Origin: Bacillus sp. SA1-12 | GTDB lineage: Bacteria; Bacillota; Bacilli; Bacillales; Bacillaceae | Assembly: GCF_000981385.1 (NCBI RefSeq) | Contig: NZ_LATZ01000135.1 | Span: 84,540 to 148,539, forward strand | Direction: 5' to 3' | Length of the DNA stretch: 64,000 bases | Shown: positions 45,097 to 53,537 of the stretch, one piece after another | Layout: the number at the start of each line of letters is the position of its first letter | Position numbering within the stretch: position 1 is the stretch's first letter | Program-made: the position numbers and the translations under genes | Notes under the pieces: generated by a model | Told to the model about the DNA's origin: nothing | What the model saw: the letters and a program-made list of their open reading frames with translations, nothing else | Database searches by the model: none

Positions 45097-46291
45097 GTGG
45101 AACTTACTAGGATTTTGAAATAATCTACTAAAAGTAACAGGTGCGAGTGCGGCCGAGCTTAGGTCGTATCATATAGCGGGTGGGATTCCCGTCGAGTAAG
45201 AACTAGCCATTCACTCGTAGCGAGTCTTGGAGGGCTAAAGGTAACTTCAGTCTTTAAGCGTAGACAGTTAGATAGCGGGCCGAAAGCCGAATGGTTGAAG
45301 GGATTGAGCTCCATAATGTTAGTAATTCGAGAGGGCTGATGCCTTTCGCACAGCAGAAAGCAACATTTTATCTTTCGTTAAAGGCAAGAAGGATGAAACC
45401 TCTCTGGAGTCAGAGACCTTGGCACGTTATACATTGATATGATACGGCAACTCGGGAGACCCTACCGGTCTTTTCTTTTTTTTTAGAAGAGTATGGTGTA
45501 CAAGCGATAACAAGCAAGGAAACCAAATGCCGATGTAGGGAGTCGGATAGCAGCGTAGTACCAATGAAGTTGGGTAATGCCGATGGAGGAAAGGCTAGCT
45601 ACCAGTTATCACCCTTAATAGGGACACATTTACTACACACAGAGGTAGGGATAATAAATGGAAACAAAACTACTAAGGATAGCAGAATTAGCAAAATCTG
45701 ATCCTAAAATGAAATTTACTTCTCTTGCACATCTTTTGGGTAAGCAAGCACTAATTCAATGTCATCTTGAACTACCTAATAAGAGGGCAACTGGGATTAA
45801 CGGTACCACAAAAGAGCAATACAGTGAAAATCTAGAAGGAAACATCGAGGATTTAGTAAGTAGACTTAAAAGCAAAAGCTATCGTCCTGTTCCAGTAAGA
45901 AGGATGTATATTCCAAGCTCAATTCAGACAAGAAAAGACCATTGGGAATACCGGAACATGAAGATAAAATTGTTCAAAAAGGCATTAAAAGATACTAAAT
46001 ACCATCTATGAAAATGACTTTCTTGATTGCTCCTTTGGATTCCGTCCAAATCGTAATTGCCACGATGCTTTGAAAATACTGAATTACTACATTGAAAAGA
46101 AGTCAGTAAATTATATAGTAGTTGTAGATATCAAAGGATTCTTCGACAACGTTGACCACACATGGATGATGGAGTTCTTAAAACTGCGAATCTCTGACCC
46201 TAACCTACTAAGAATAATTGGTAGGTTTCTTAAAGGTGGATATATGGAGAAAGGTAAGAAATACAAAACAGACAACGGCACACCGCAAGGG

Positions 46292-47862
46292 AGACCTCCG
46301 AAAAAGGCACGTTTAAATGTGTTCTTTAGGTGATTTTTACATTTTCCGGGTGTTTATAAGGGATATTCTATGTTAAAAGGGGTAAATTCAAGAGATAAAT
46401 GAGGGTTTTCTCCTTTTTATTCCCTATGATTCTTGTAAAAGGGCAGACTTCTCCCGTTGTCGTTTTTGAGTAATTAATTTACTCATACGTTTTACATTAC
46501 AAGCTATTGTTGATAGAAGAGAGTGAATGGATGTTCTTTCTAACCCTCTTTAACGGCTGCGACGTAAACTATGATTTCTTACTTTATCTGCATGTCGACG
46601 CTCAATTAACCATCTATTTTTACTCGCCTTTTTATAATCATTTGTTTGATAGTGCTCACGTCCTCGTGCTAAATCAAAGTAATAGTTACTAATATACACG
46701 TGTCTTACTGTTTTACTATTAGTACACTTTGTTCTTAAAGGACAACCTTGACACTTTGATTTAGTATATGTAAACTCATACCCTTCTTCTTTACCTCTAT
46801 TCTTTTTTTCTCTATATCTAGTTGTACTTACGCCATTAGGGCAAGTTAACTTCATATTTTCTTTATCAAATTGAAAATGTTCAGGGGCAAATAGTCCTTG
46901 CGAGTGCTGTTTTGTCTTCATTACACTGATATGTCCAACAATTTGGTTCTCATATAAGAAGCGAAGGTTCTTACCAAACCAATACCCCTTATCTGCAGAA
47001 GTTTCAGTTGGTAATGCCCCATGGCATTTTTTAAATTGTGTAATAAGATCAATCAATTGGTCACCATCCTCTGCATTGGCTGGAGTGACTTTAACAGCTG
47101 TAATGATTTCACTTTCTTCATCTATCATAATATGGTCTTTATAGCCTTGTATTGTACGCATATCTGATTTATGTCCTGTTCTAGCCTCTGGGTCAACAAC
47201 ACTAATAATTCGATCTTTTGCCGAGTCCTTACGGTCTGAAATGACTTTTTTCAACATAACGATCGTCGTTTTTTCTTCTTCTTTTTCAAACAATGGTTCA
47301 GCAGTTTCAACAAGCTCTGTCGCTAGTTCTAATACATGTGGTAACTTTTCATCGCGTGTTTGTCCTTTGAGTTCTTCCCATAGCTTTTGATAACGCTGTT
47401 GAAAATCTTCTCCTTTGGTCTGATCAACTAATAGTAATTCACGAACCACTTTCTCAAAAGCTTGGCGCACTAGAGAAAGCCATGTTGGAATGGCTACAGC
47501 AGCGATGATATGGGTAGAATCAATAATTGCCCGTTTAGGCTGACGATTAATTAGGCCTGCTTCTATACATTGATCAATAAGATGCTTAAAGATTTCTTGA
47601 AACTTTTGAAGGCCCACACGATTTACACGAAAATAACTAATGGTCGAATCATCAGGTAAATCCTCATCAAGGTTTAATCCAAGAAACAGCGATAAGCTAA
47701 ATTAACACGAATATGTTCAATAACTTGAACATTGGAAAGGTCATACAGATATTCAAGAAGACAAATTTTAAACATAAACTCTGGTTCTTCGGCAGGTCGA
47801 CCACGATCGGCTGAGTATCGATCAGAAAGCATGTCACGAATAAAAGATAAATCGATGGTTTC
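46292..47862 (-). mobile_element. IS1182-type insertion sequence, one end deleted
   Basis: Fills the gap in the intron ORF. The left junction follows GTPQG of the RT; the right junction cuts directly into the transposase N-terminal part, so the terminal inverted repeat and about 50 N-terminal codons are missing there. This implies a deletion after insertion. Confidence 0.75.
46424..47862 (-). pseudogene. IS1182-family (DDE) transposase
   Basis: Starts inside the protein (VDETIDLSFIRDMLSDRYS), loses one base near 47700 (LAYRCFLD* instead of LAYRWFLGLNLD), continues VGLQKFQEIFKHL, the DDE Asp in AIIDSTHI, DPEARTGHKS, the second Asp in ETSADKGYW, a Cys cluster CQGCPLRTKC, and WLIERRHADKVRNH with the Glu. 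An in-frame TAA at about 46550 replaces a Tyr codon, after which the normal end (RGLERTSIHSLLSTIACN) reads to a stop at 46424. Confidence 0.88.
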
Positions 47863-48374
47863 ATCAACTTTTGATTTCCTTGGATTTACACACTATTGCG
47901 GTAGGAGTAAACAAGGGAAATTTCGAGTAAAACGGAAAACAAGCAAGAAGAAAGTCCAAGCTAAACTAAAAGAAACTAAAGAATGGTTGAAAATTAACAG
48001 AAATAAAGACATTCATATGATTATGGATCGATTTAAACGCTCACTAGTAGGTTATTACAACTATTATTGCATCACAGATAATACTCAAAGTGTAAACAAA
48101 TTCAGAGACAAAATAGAGTTTTTACTGTTTAAATGGCTCAATAGAAGAAGTCAAAGAAAGTCCTTCACCTGGGATAAATTCAGATTATTTCTTAATAAAT
48201 ATCCACTACCTTATCCAAGGATTAAAGTGAATATATACGATTTAAGAAAAGGGATTAACTATATTCTGTAAATGATGACTTGGAGGAGCCGTGTGCATTA
48301 GTAGTGCAAGCACGGTTCTGAGAGGGGGGAGAGTACAATTTACCGAAATATTAAAAGGCTCTCTTCTACTCGAC

Positions 48375-48440
48375 TGCTTCAATAAGGAAGGATCGCTTTT
48401 CTTATTGAAGTAACATAAGCAGGATAGTTTAACAATAATT
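48375..48440 (+). terminator. Cassette terminator and tail 1 (3' exon of the intron)
   Basis: CTTCAATAAG / CTTATTGAAG inverted repeat around GAAGGATCGCTTTT, then tail AAGCAGGATAGTTTAACAA. The 5' arm GGTGCGA lies across the intron at 45139-45145. Related units are at 48944, 49518, 49949 and 50728. Confidence 0.65.
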
Positions 48441-48513
48441 TACAACGAGTGAAACCTTTTCTACTAAGTAAACGTAAAATTTATTAAGTTATTAATATAA
48501 GAGGAGTAATTAA

Positions 48514-48924
48514 ATGAAAAAAAAATTAGTAGTAACTGTGATTTTTTTGTTAGGTATCATAGGAACTGTAGGTTATCTTCTTCCAATCGAGGGATTTGAT
48601 ATTGAAGTTAAAAATCAAGCGAAAAAAGAAGTATCTGGCTTATATTTGACCTATGATAATATTAAAAAGGATATTAAAATCCCCACCATAAAATCAGGCG
48701 ATAAATATAAACTAAATATTAATCAGAATGAAAATTCTACTGAAGAATTTGACGAAGCCGCATTAAAACTAGAATATAAAGATAACAAAGGGAATTTACA
48801 TACAGAATATGTAATTGGTTACTTTGAAAAGGGTTACTCTGGTGATGCTACAGTAAATATAAAATCCATTGATGCAAATGGAAAACTTGAAATAGAAATC
48901 AAAGAAAATACATCATTGTATTAG
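48514..48924 (+). CDS. Secreted or anchored hypothetical protein, 136 residues
   Basis: N-terminal membrane segment (about 4-22), then a beta-rich extracytoplasmic domain (GFDIEVKNQAKKEVSGLYLTYD and later GDATVNIKSIDANGKLEIEI). AAGAGGAG precedes the ATG. Family not recognised. It sits as a single gene between two related terminator/tail units. Confidence 0.6.
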   Translation: MKKKLVVTVIFLLGIIGTVGYLLPIEGFDIEVKNQAKKEVSGLYLTYDNIKKDIKIPTIKSGDKYKLNINQNENSTEEFDEAALKLEYKDNKGNLHTEYVIGYFEKGYSGDATVNIKSIDANGKLEIEIKENTSLY

Positions 48925-48943
48925 ATATTGTTTTTAAATAAAG

Positions 48944-49003
48944 GGAAGCGATTGCTAAGTAAAAGCAGTCGCTTCTTTTGCTATCGGGCAGGCTAGTTTA
49001 ACA
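48944..49003 (+). terminator. Cassette terminator and tail 2
   Basis: GAAGCGATTGCT / AGCAGTCGCTTC stem then TTTTG, followed by the tail CGGGCAGGCTAGTTTAACAAGG. Confidence 0.7.
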
Positions 49004-49073
49004 AGGAATATAAAAATAAATGTAGAATTAACCATACTAAAAGGGATTGCAAAGAATGGGGAAAATTAACTAA

Positions 49074-49502
49074 ATGCACAAGAATATTTTAATTAGAAAA
49101 TTGTATGTTGGATTAATATTAATAGGATTTTGCTTTATTTTTATATTTATTAGTGCGTTACTTATGGGTTGGGATATTCTTCATTTCTGGCTTATTATAA
49201 TTTGGGGGTCTCCACTTTACTTAATTTATGCACCTATATGGTCCATTTTTTCAGATAAAATAGGGGGGGAATTTGCAAAGTTCCCCACTAATCAGAAAAT
49301 TTTATCCTTATTAATTCATATTTTAGGAGGACTAATTGCATCATTTTTAATCTTATTCATCTCAAGCCCTTCAGACATTTTAAAAATAGACGTTGGTGTA
49401 CTCTTATTTCTGTTTAATATCGGGGGTATATTTGCATTTCCGTATTGGGTAGTAGATACTATTTTCGTAGAAAATAATAAGAAAAAAATAAAGAGAATTT
49501 AA
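49074..49502 (+). CDS. Small membrane protein, 142 residues
   Basis: Four hydrophobic segments (about 13-32, 35-60, 78-98, 110-130) with short loops and a basic end. GGGGAAAATTAACTAA upstream is a fair ribosome site. Family not recognised. Topology is like the product of 50252-50716, though the sequences differ. Confidence 0.6.
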   Translation: MHKNILIRKLYVGLILIGFCFIFIFISALLMGWDILHFWLIIIWGSPLYLIYAPIWSIFSDKIGGEFAKFPTNQKILSLLIHILGGLIASFLILFISSPSDILKIDVGVLLFLFNIGGIFAFPYWVVDTIFVENNKKKIKRI

Positions 49503-49517
49503 CAAATCTTTATTAAT

Positions 49518-49595
49518 TAACAGGTGCCCTCTTTAAAAAACTGCTACAAATGCAGCCTTTTTCTTAATGAGCTAACTGGGCAGCTTAGTTTAATA
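49518..49595 (+). terminator. Cassette terminator and tail 3
   Basis: Head TAACAGGTGC, a hairpin around CTGC/GCAG then CCTTTTTCTT, and tail TAACTGGGCAGCTTAGTTTAATAAG. Confidence 0.6.
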
Positions 49596-49731
49596 AGATA
49601 CCTCTCATCTGTTTAATTGTATACCTGCTCATGTTATAATAAGGAACTTAGGATAATTACGACTTTTACTCATAAATGAACGGATGCCAAATAAAGCCTC
49701 CGAATAGCGAAAAAATATGGGGTGTAAGAGA

Positions 49732-49941
49732 ATGAATAAACGATGGACGATTGGTAAAATTAAAGAATTTGTTGAGAATAATTCGGAAAGTAAGTTGCTA
49801 ACGACGGAATATAACGGTTTTTCTCAAAAGTTACTATTTAAATGTGCATGTGGTAGCAACTTTGAAAAAACATTTACAAAATTTAAAAATAATAACCAAC
49901 GTAAATGTGACGTGTGCCAACCGCCAAAAGCGTCACGCTAA
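49732..49941 (+). CDS. Small zinc-ribbon protein like the specificity module of homing endonucleases
   Basis: 69 residues: an N-terminal helix (WTIGKIKEFVENNSES) and a zinc ribbon with FKCACGSNFEKTFTKF, then RKCDVC. This repeat type is common in phage and mobile HNH endonucleases as a DNA-reading module. No nuclease domain is present, so it is either a fragment or a stand-alone binder. GGGGTGTAAGAG sits before the ATG at 49732. Confidence 0.55.
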   Translation: MNKRWTIGKIKEFVENNSESKLLTTEYNGFSQKLLFKCACGSNFEKTFTKFKNNNQRKCDVCQPPKASR

Positions 49942-49948
49942 AAGTATA

Positions 49949-50015
49949 TAACGGGTGCGATGCTTCAATAGTGAAGGATCGCTTTTTCTTATTCAAGTAA
50001 CGGGGCAGATTATTA
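49949..50015 (+). terminator. Cassette terminator and tail 4 (intact reference unit)
   Basis: Head TAACGGGTGC, hairpin GCGATGCTTCA / TGAAGGATCGC, T-run, then TAACGGGGCAGATTATTATAAGG. This is the uninterrupted version of the unit that holds the group II intron. Confidence 0.75.
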
Positions 50016-50251
50016 TAAGGGTTATGAAATCCTACGAATAAGTGAGCATTCAAGAGATAAACGTATCAAACTGTGGGAGTTCAAGAAGAGGATAGACAAA
50101 ATAAGGCATTGTATTTCTAATTTACATTAAGAATTCCAACACTATATTCTAGAAAATATGTTCTGATTGTCATATGATATCACTAAGGAAAAATTGAAAA
50201 AGGATGTATAAATAATTTGAACAAAATCAACACCCATCAAATGGATGAAGG

Positions 50252-50716
50252 ATGATTCCATTGGAAAATGTTTATAAAAGGTTTCTTTCCCGAAAAGTGA
50301 TTACCGCGTCCATAACGGGACCGTTATTCACAATAATTCTTTGTATAATAGAACCTAATGTATTGGGTGGAGGGGCTGAATATAATAAGGTTGGTAATAC
50401 AGCAATAGAAACAATACCATTTTATTTAATGTTATTTTTTCCTGTAATTTTAATTTATGGGACCTTAACTTCCTTTATTAGCGATATAATATCAGAAGGG
50501 TTTACTAAAACTAATAAGTCATTTCAAATAGTTTCAGCAATTCTTCATTTAATATTTGGTGCTGTATATTGGACTCTAAGCTTAACTGCTGCATCAATTT
50601 TCTTCATAATCGATAGATTATTATTACAAAGAAAAAACGTTTATAGATGGAAAGAAGCGATATATAGTTTAATACTTCCTTTATTGGTGTTTATAATTTT
50701 TTATGTTCTAAGGTAA
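50252..50716 (+). CDS. Small membrane protein, 154 residues
   Basis: Four hydrophobic segments and a basic RLLLQRKNVYRWKEA loop before the last. Start may be ATG 50252 or TTG 50261; GATGAAGG is spaced better for the TTG. Family not recognised. Last gene of the cassette-like stretch. Confidence 0.55.
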   Translation: MIPLENVYKRFLSRKVITASITGPLFTIILCIIEPNVLGGGAEYNKVGNTAIETIPFYLMLFFPVILIYGTLTSFISDIISEGFTKTNKSFQIVSAILHLIFGAVYWTLSLTAASIFFIIDRLLLQRKNVYRWKEAIYSLILPLLVFIIFYVLR

Positions 50717-50727
50717 AAAAATTTTAC

Positions 50728-50775
50728 TAACTGGTGCTTTGCTTCAATAATGAGCAAGGCATTTTTCTTTAACTG
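50728..50775 (+). terminator. Cassette terminator 5
   Basis: Head TAACTGGTGC, hairpin TGCTTC..GAGCAAGGCA (imperfect), T-run. The usual GGGCAG tail is not clear after it; the recombinase remnant begins instead. Confidence 0.55.
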
Positions 50776-50782
50776 ACAGTAT

Positions 50783-50942
50783 TTACTCTTCATAAAAATT
50801 GTAATTTTTCATATCCATGACACTTATACCATCATCAATAAAAAATCCACTACAGTCCATTCCTGGGAGACACAATTTGCTTTTAAACGGTCAGTTTGTG
50901 CTCGGATGGAATAACCTTCCTTCGCCAAATAGCTGTACGCAT
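50783..50942 (-). pseudogene. Serine recombinase N-terminal fragment (remnant B)
   Basis: ATG at 50942 gives MRTAI, then a deletion and frame change, then AKEGYSIRAQTDRLKANC and VSQEWTVVDF, a shift, IDDGIS, and a short unrelated end MDMKNYNFYEE. EGYSIRAQ is the hallmark after the catalytic Ser in resolvase-type proteins. The Ser region (YIRVSTEEQ) is deleted. Same start region as remnant A. Confidence 0.75.
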
Positions 50943-51120
50943 TATATCACCTCATAATAATTATTGATTAATTATTGAAGGATTTTGGTATATTTTTGAG
51001 ACACCAAAAAGTCGCGTTTAGAACATTTGTTCTTGATATATTGTAAAATAAAACCCCTTAATTAAAAAGGGGGAAAGAATATAATATAAAATTTTATAGT
51101 ATTTAATTATTTTTCTGCTA
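50928..51120. repeat. Direct repeat copy B (recombinase 5' region)
   Basis: Partner of 44388-44580, same orientation, 6.5 kb apart. Differences are scattered base changes, so the duplication is not recent. The gap from 51121 to 51307 shows no gene. Confidence 0.85.
51021..51032 (-). promoter_or_regulatory. LexA-like palindrome, copy B
   Basis: GAACATTTGTTC, same place relative to the recombinase start as copy A. The palindrome core stays intact although flanks differ between copies. Confidence 0.5.
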
Positions 51121-51307
51121 AAAGTACAGACAAGTTTTTCTTCAACTACCATGAAAATTAACACCTGTTAGATCCGAAAAATGGCAATACTTAAATAGAC
51201 CTCATTCTGTATGGGGTTAATACTATATGTCAAACATTCCCTTCATTCGGTAGAGTATATGTGCATACGGGGATTCTGGTACAATCCTTAATGTAATATT
51301 TTTTAAA

Positions 51308-51336
51308 ATAAGAAAAGCTGCCATAATGGCAGCCGA
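51308..51336 (-). terminator. Terminator of the YtkA-PepSY unit
   Basis: GCTGCCAT TA TGGCAGC stem with TTTTC on the minus strand. Confidence 0.75.
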
Positions 51337-51356
51337 CCCGTTTTATATTCCAATAT

Positions 51357-51827
51357 TTAATGATGATGTTCATGAACTGCATCATTTTTCGGTAAATCTT
51401 GTTTTAAGTATTGTAATTCCGATTCCGTTAATCCCCCTACGACAAACTGCTTTTGAGGCATAATTATTGAACCATTATTGCTTGCATGTACTTTTATATA
51501 ATAAAGACCATTACTATCGAAATCCTTACTTAAAGCATACTTCCCGTTTCCGACTTCCTTGGCTTGTTCCATATTGTAATGGAGGGAGCCATCCTGTTTC
51601 CATATCTCAAAATGAACATAATCAGCGCCTTCAACTTTTTTACCATCTTGTGTTAAAACAACTTTAATGTTCTCCTGGTTATTATTTGAGAAGGTTTCGG
51701 GTATAATAATTTCTGCTTCAAGCGGACTTTCTTTTTGATATAGGTCGGCAGCATCTTCCTTGAGTGAGCATGCACTTAGAAATAAACTCAATATTAAAAC
51801 AAAAACCGGTTGTATTTTATTCTTCAT
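51357..51827 (-). CDS. YtkA-like domain lipoprotein
   Basis: 156 residues. Signal peptide with lipobox LSAC, then a single YtkA-like (FixH-type) beta domain: LEAEIIIPETF, DGKKVEGADYVHFEIWK, GKYALSKDFDSNGLYYIKVHA; the end is His-rich (VHEHHH). Such proteins sit outside the membrane and often accompany copper or iron handling. Start at 51827 follows AAAGGGTG. It lies 25 bp downstream of the PepSY gene, same transcript. Confidence 0.8.
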   Translation of the reverse strand: MKNKIQPVFVLILSLFLSACSLKEDAADLYQKESPLEAEIIIPETFSNNNQENIKVVLTQDGKKVEGADYVHFEIWKQDGSLHYNMEQAKEVGNGKYALSKDFDSNGLYYIKVHASNNGSIIMPQKQFVVGGLTESELQYLKQDLPKNDAVHEHHH

Positions 51828-51852
51828 GGAAAAACTACACCCTTTTTCTTTA

Positions 51853-53223
51853 TTATGCATTCATAAATCTCTTGACTGCACTGATTCTTTGGATTACCAA
51901 CAAATCAAGTAGCCACACAACTATAAGTGACAAACCAACTAGCGGAAAAAGTATTCCTAAACAGATTACTACAATTAGGAAAACTTTCATTTTCTTAATG
52001 CTTGGTGCTGCAGGTGCACCTATTTGGTTTTTAGGCTTCCGTTTCAGCCATAAATAAAAACCACTAATAGTCACCAAGACGATGCCTAAACAAATAAGAA
52101 GGCTAAGTAATTGGTTGAACAATCCAAATTGAGTACCTTTATGAAGAGTAATTCCCCATGCAACTATTTTCCCTATCAGTCCATAGTTATCATAACGGTA
52201 ATCAGCTAAAACGGCCCCTGAATATTGGTCTATATGAATGGTAGCCTCATCTTGTGCCTTTGGAGGAAAGGCAGATAAGGTATATACGCCTTCTTTTTCA
52301 TTCGGAATGCTTATGGTATAACTTGGATGCATACCCTCCCGGTTTGCTATTGCTACCACATCATCGATAGGAAGCGGAATAAAACCTTGAATCTTTGAAA
52401 TTGGAACATCAAGGTTTTCTGCTGCCCACGGGACATCGGCTATATCTTTTGTTTTTACGCCGGATGTAGGGGCATTTCCCGTCCATATAGAAGGTGGATA
52501 CCCAGCCCCAGAATTAGTAGCGAAGGATTGGAAGTTACTACCCCAGAAACCTGACCAAGGCAACCCAGTCATAATTAGAAACAACATACCACCAGCAATC
52601 CAAAAAGCAGGAACAGCATGTAAATCTCTCCGCAAAATCTTTTTCCCTTTATTAAATCTGGGTACCAAAACACCAAATAGGTTCGGTTTCTTTTTTGGGT
52701 ACCATAGAAACAGACCGGTTACTATTAACACTACTGCCCAACAAGCAGCCAATTCGACTATTCTGTCACCTAAAGTTCCAGCCATCAGTTCTCCATGAAA
52801 TTCTTCAATTTTATCCATAATTCGGTCTTCACTATTTAACGTACCTAACGAATCACCCGTATAAGGATTAATGAATACCGTAAGGGAATCATTATTATTA
52901 ATAATGCCCACTTCGCTTGAGCGATTCGCGTTCTCACCTGGACGGAATGACGTAACTACTGAATCTGGATATAACTCTTTCACTTCTTCGATTTGGTGGG
53001 ATGCTGGCAGTTTATCTCCACTTGGTGTAACCACCCAGTAGTCTTGGTAAATTATTTGTTCGATTTGGGGCTTGAATAAATAAACTGACCCTGTAATTGC
53101 CAGGATAAGTAGGAAGGGTGCAAAAATAATACCAGCGTAAAAATGCCACCTCCATACCGTCCGATATACCGAGATGGGGGCTTGTTTCCTATCTTGAATA
53201 GAAGTGCTTTGAACTGTCTCCAT
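51853..53223 (-). CDS. PepSY-associated membrane protein
   Basis: 456 residues of the PepSY_TM (PiuB-like) family: WRWHFYAGIIFAPFLLILAITGSVYLF with the first membrane helix, two PepSY-like extracytoplasmic segments (EVKELYPDSVVTSFRPG and VVAIANREGMHPSYTI), a HGELMAG loop and further helices with WYPKKKPN and WLKRKPKN. Linked in other bacteria to siderophore/heme reduction or metal uptake. AAGGAGAAG precedes the ATG. Divergent from the two-component genes. Confidence 0.85.
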   Translation of the reverse strand: METVQSTSIQDRKQAPISVYRTVWRWHFYAGIIFAPFLLILAITGSVYLFKPQIEQIIYQDYWVVTPSGDKLPASHQIEEVKELYPDSVVTSFRPGENANRSSEVGIINNNDSLTVFINPYTGDSLGTLNSEDRIMDKIEEFHGELMAGTLGDRIVELAACWAVVLIVTGLFLWYPKKKPNLFGVLVPRFNKGKKILRRDLHAVPAFWIAGGMLFLIMTGLPWSGFWGSNFQSFATNSGAGYPPSIWTGNAPTSGVKTKDIADVPWAAENLDVPISKIQGFIPLPIDDVVAIANREGMHPSYTISIPNEKEGVYTLSAFPPKAQDEATIHIDQYSGAVLADYRYDNYGLIGKIVAWGITLHKGTQFGLFNQLLSLLICLGIVLVTISGFYLWLKRKPKNQIGAPAAPSIKKMKVFLIVVICLGILFPLVGLSLIVVWLLDLLVIQRISAVKRFMNA

Positions 53224-53537
53224 ATACTTCTCCTTAAAAAATAATTGGTTTCCAACGCATTAGACAAAATAAATAGTGATTAACAAGATTTCCGTTAGCG
53301 GTCCTACTCACTCGGTAGCCTAAATCCAATACTTCAGAAACCTCTTTGCTTAAATAAACCCAAGTTTGTTCTTTAACGCAAAAGTAAACGTTCCTATTCC
53401 GATCAATATCGAAGTTAATTGTAAATCCACCACTCTTTTTATGTAAATAGCCCATACGGGCTATCAGTGATAAGTGTTTTTTAGTTATTATACTTATAAG
53501 AGAATAAAGAATTAAATTTAGTAGGGAGAGAACGTGC

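Larger units (their letters stand above)
45658..48271 (+). pseudogene. Group II intron reverse transcriptase/maturase (LtrA-like), broken
   Basis: ATG at 45658 behind GAGGTAGGG. The N-terminal RT part (LPNKRATGINGTTKEQY) runs to about 45910, shifts frame (SDKKRPLGIPEHEDKIVQK), shifts again near 45995 (ILNTIYENDFLDCSFGFRPNRN), then reads VVVDIKGFFDNVDH to GTPQG at 46291. There the IS is inserted. Similarity resumes at 47863 with FDFLGFTHYCGRSKQGKF and the maturase end. The catalytic YADD segment and roughly 180 residues are gone. Nonfunctional. Confidence 0.9.
45146..48374 (+). mobile_element. Group II intron carrying a decayed ORF and an IS
   Basis: 5' end GTGCGGCC at 45146; domain V near 48290-48325 (GAGCCGTGTGC .. 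GCAAGCACGGTTCTG); domain VI with GAGAG / CTCTC stem; 3' end at CTCGAC 48374. EBS1 TCGCAC (45346-45351) pairs with IBS1 GTGCGA (45140-45145), and EBS2 TGTTA (45317-45321) with IBS2 TAACA (45134-45138). Joining the exons gives TAACAGGTGCGA + TGCTTCAATA, the same as the uninterrupted unit at 49949. The ribozyme core appears present; mobility is lost with the ORF. Confidence 0.85.

Noticed and set aside
45140..45145. First GTGCG as the intron 5' end
   Set aside because: Would delete GGTGCGA from the spliced exon and break EBS1-IBS1 pairing; the GTGCG at 45146 fits both tests.
46507..46692. Plus-strand frame inside the IS
   Set aside because: Antisense to the transposase end; no ribosome site.
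53234..53455. 73-codon minus-strand frame between the PepSY and kinase genes
   Set aside because: No ribosome site, sits in the divergent promoter gap, composition unlike neighbours. Probably chance.
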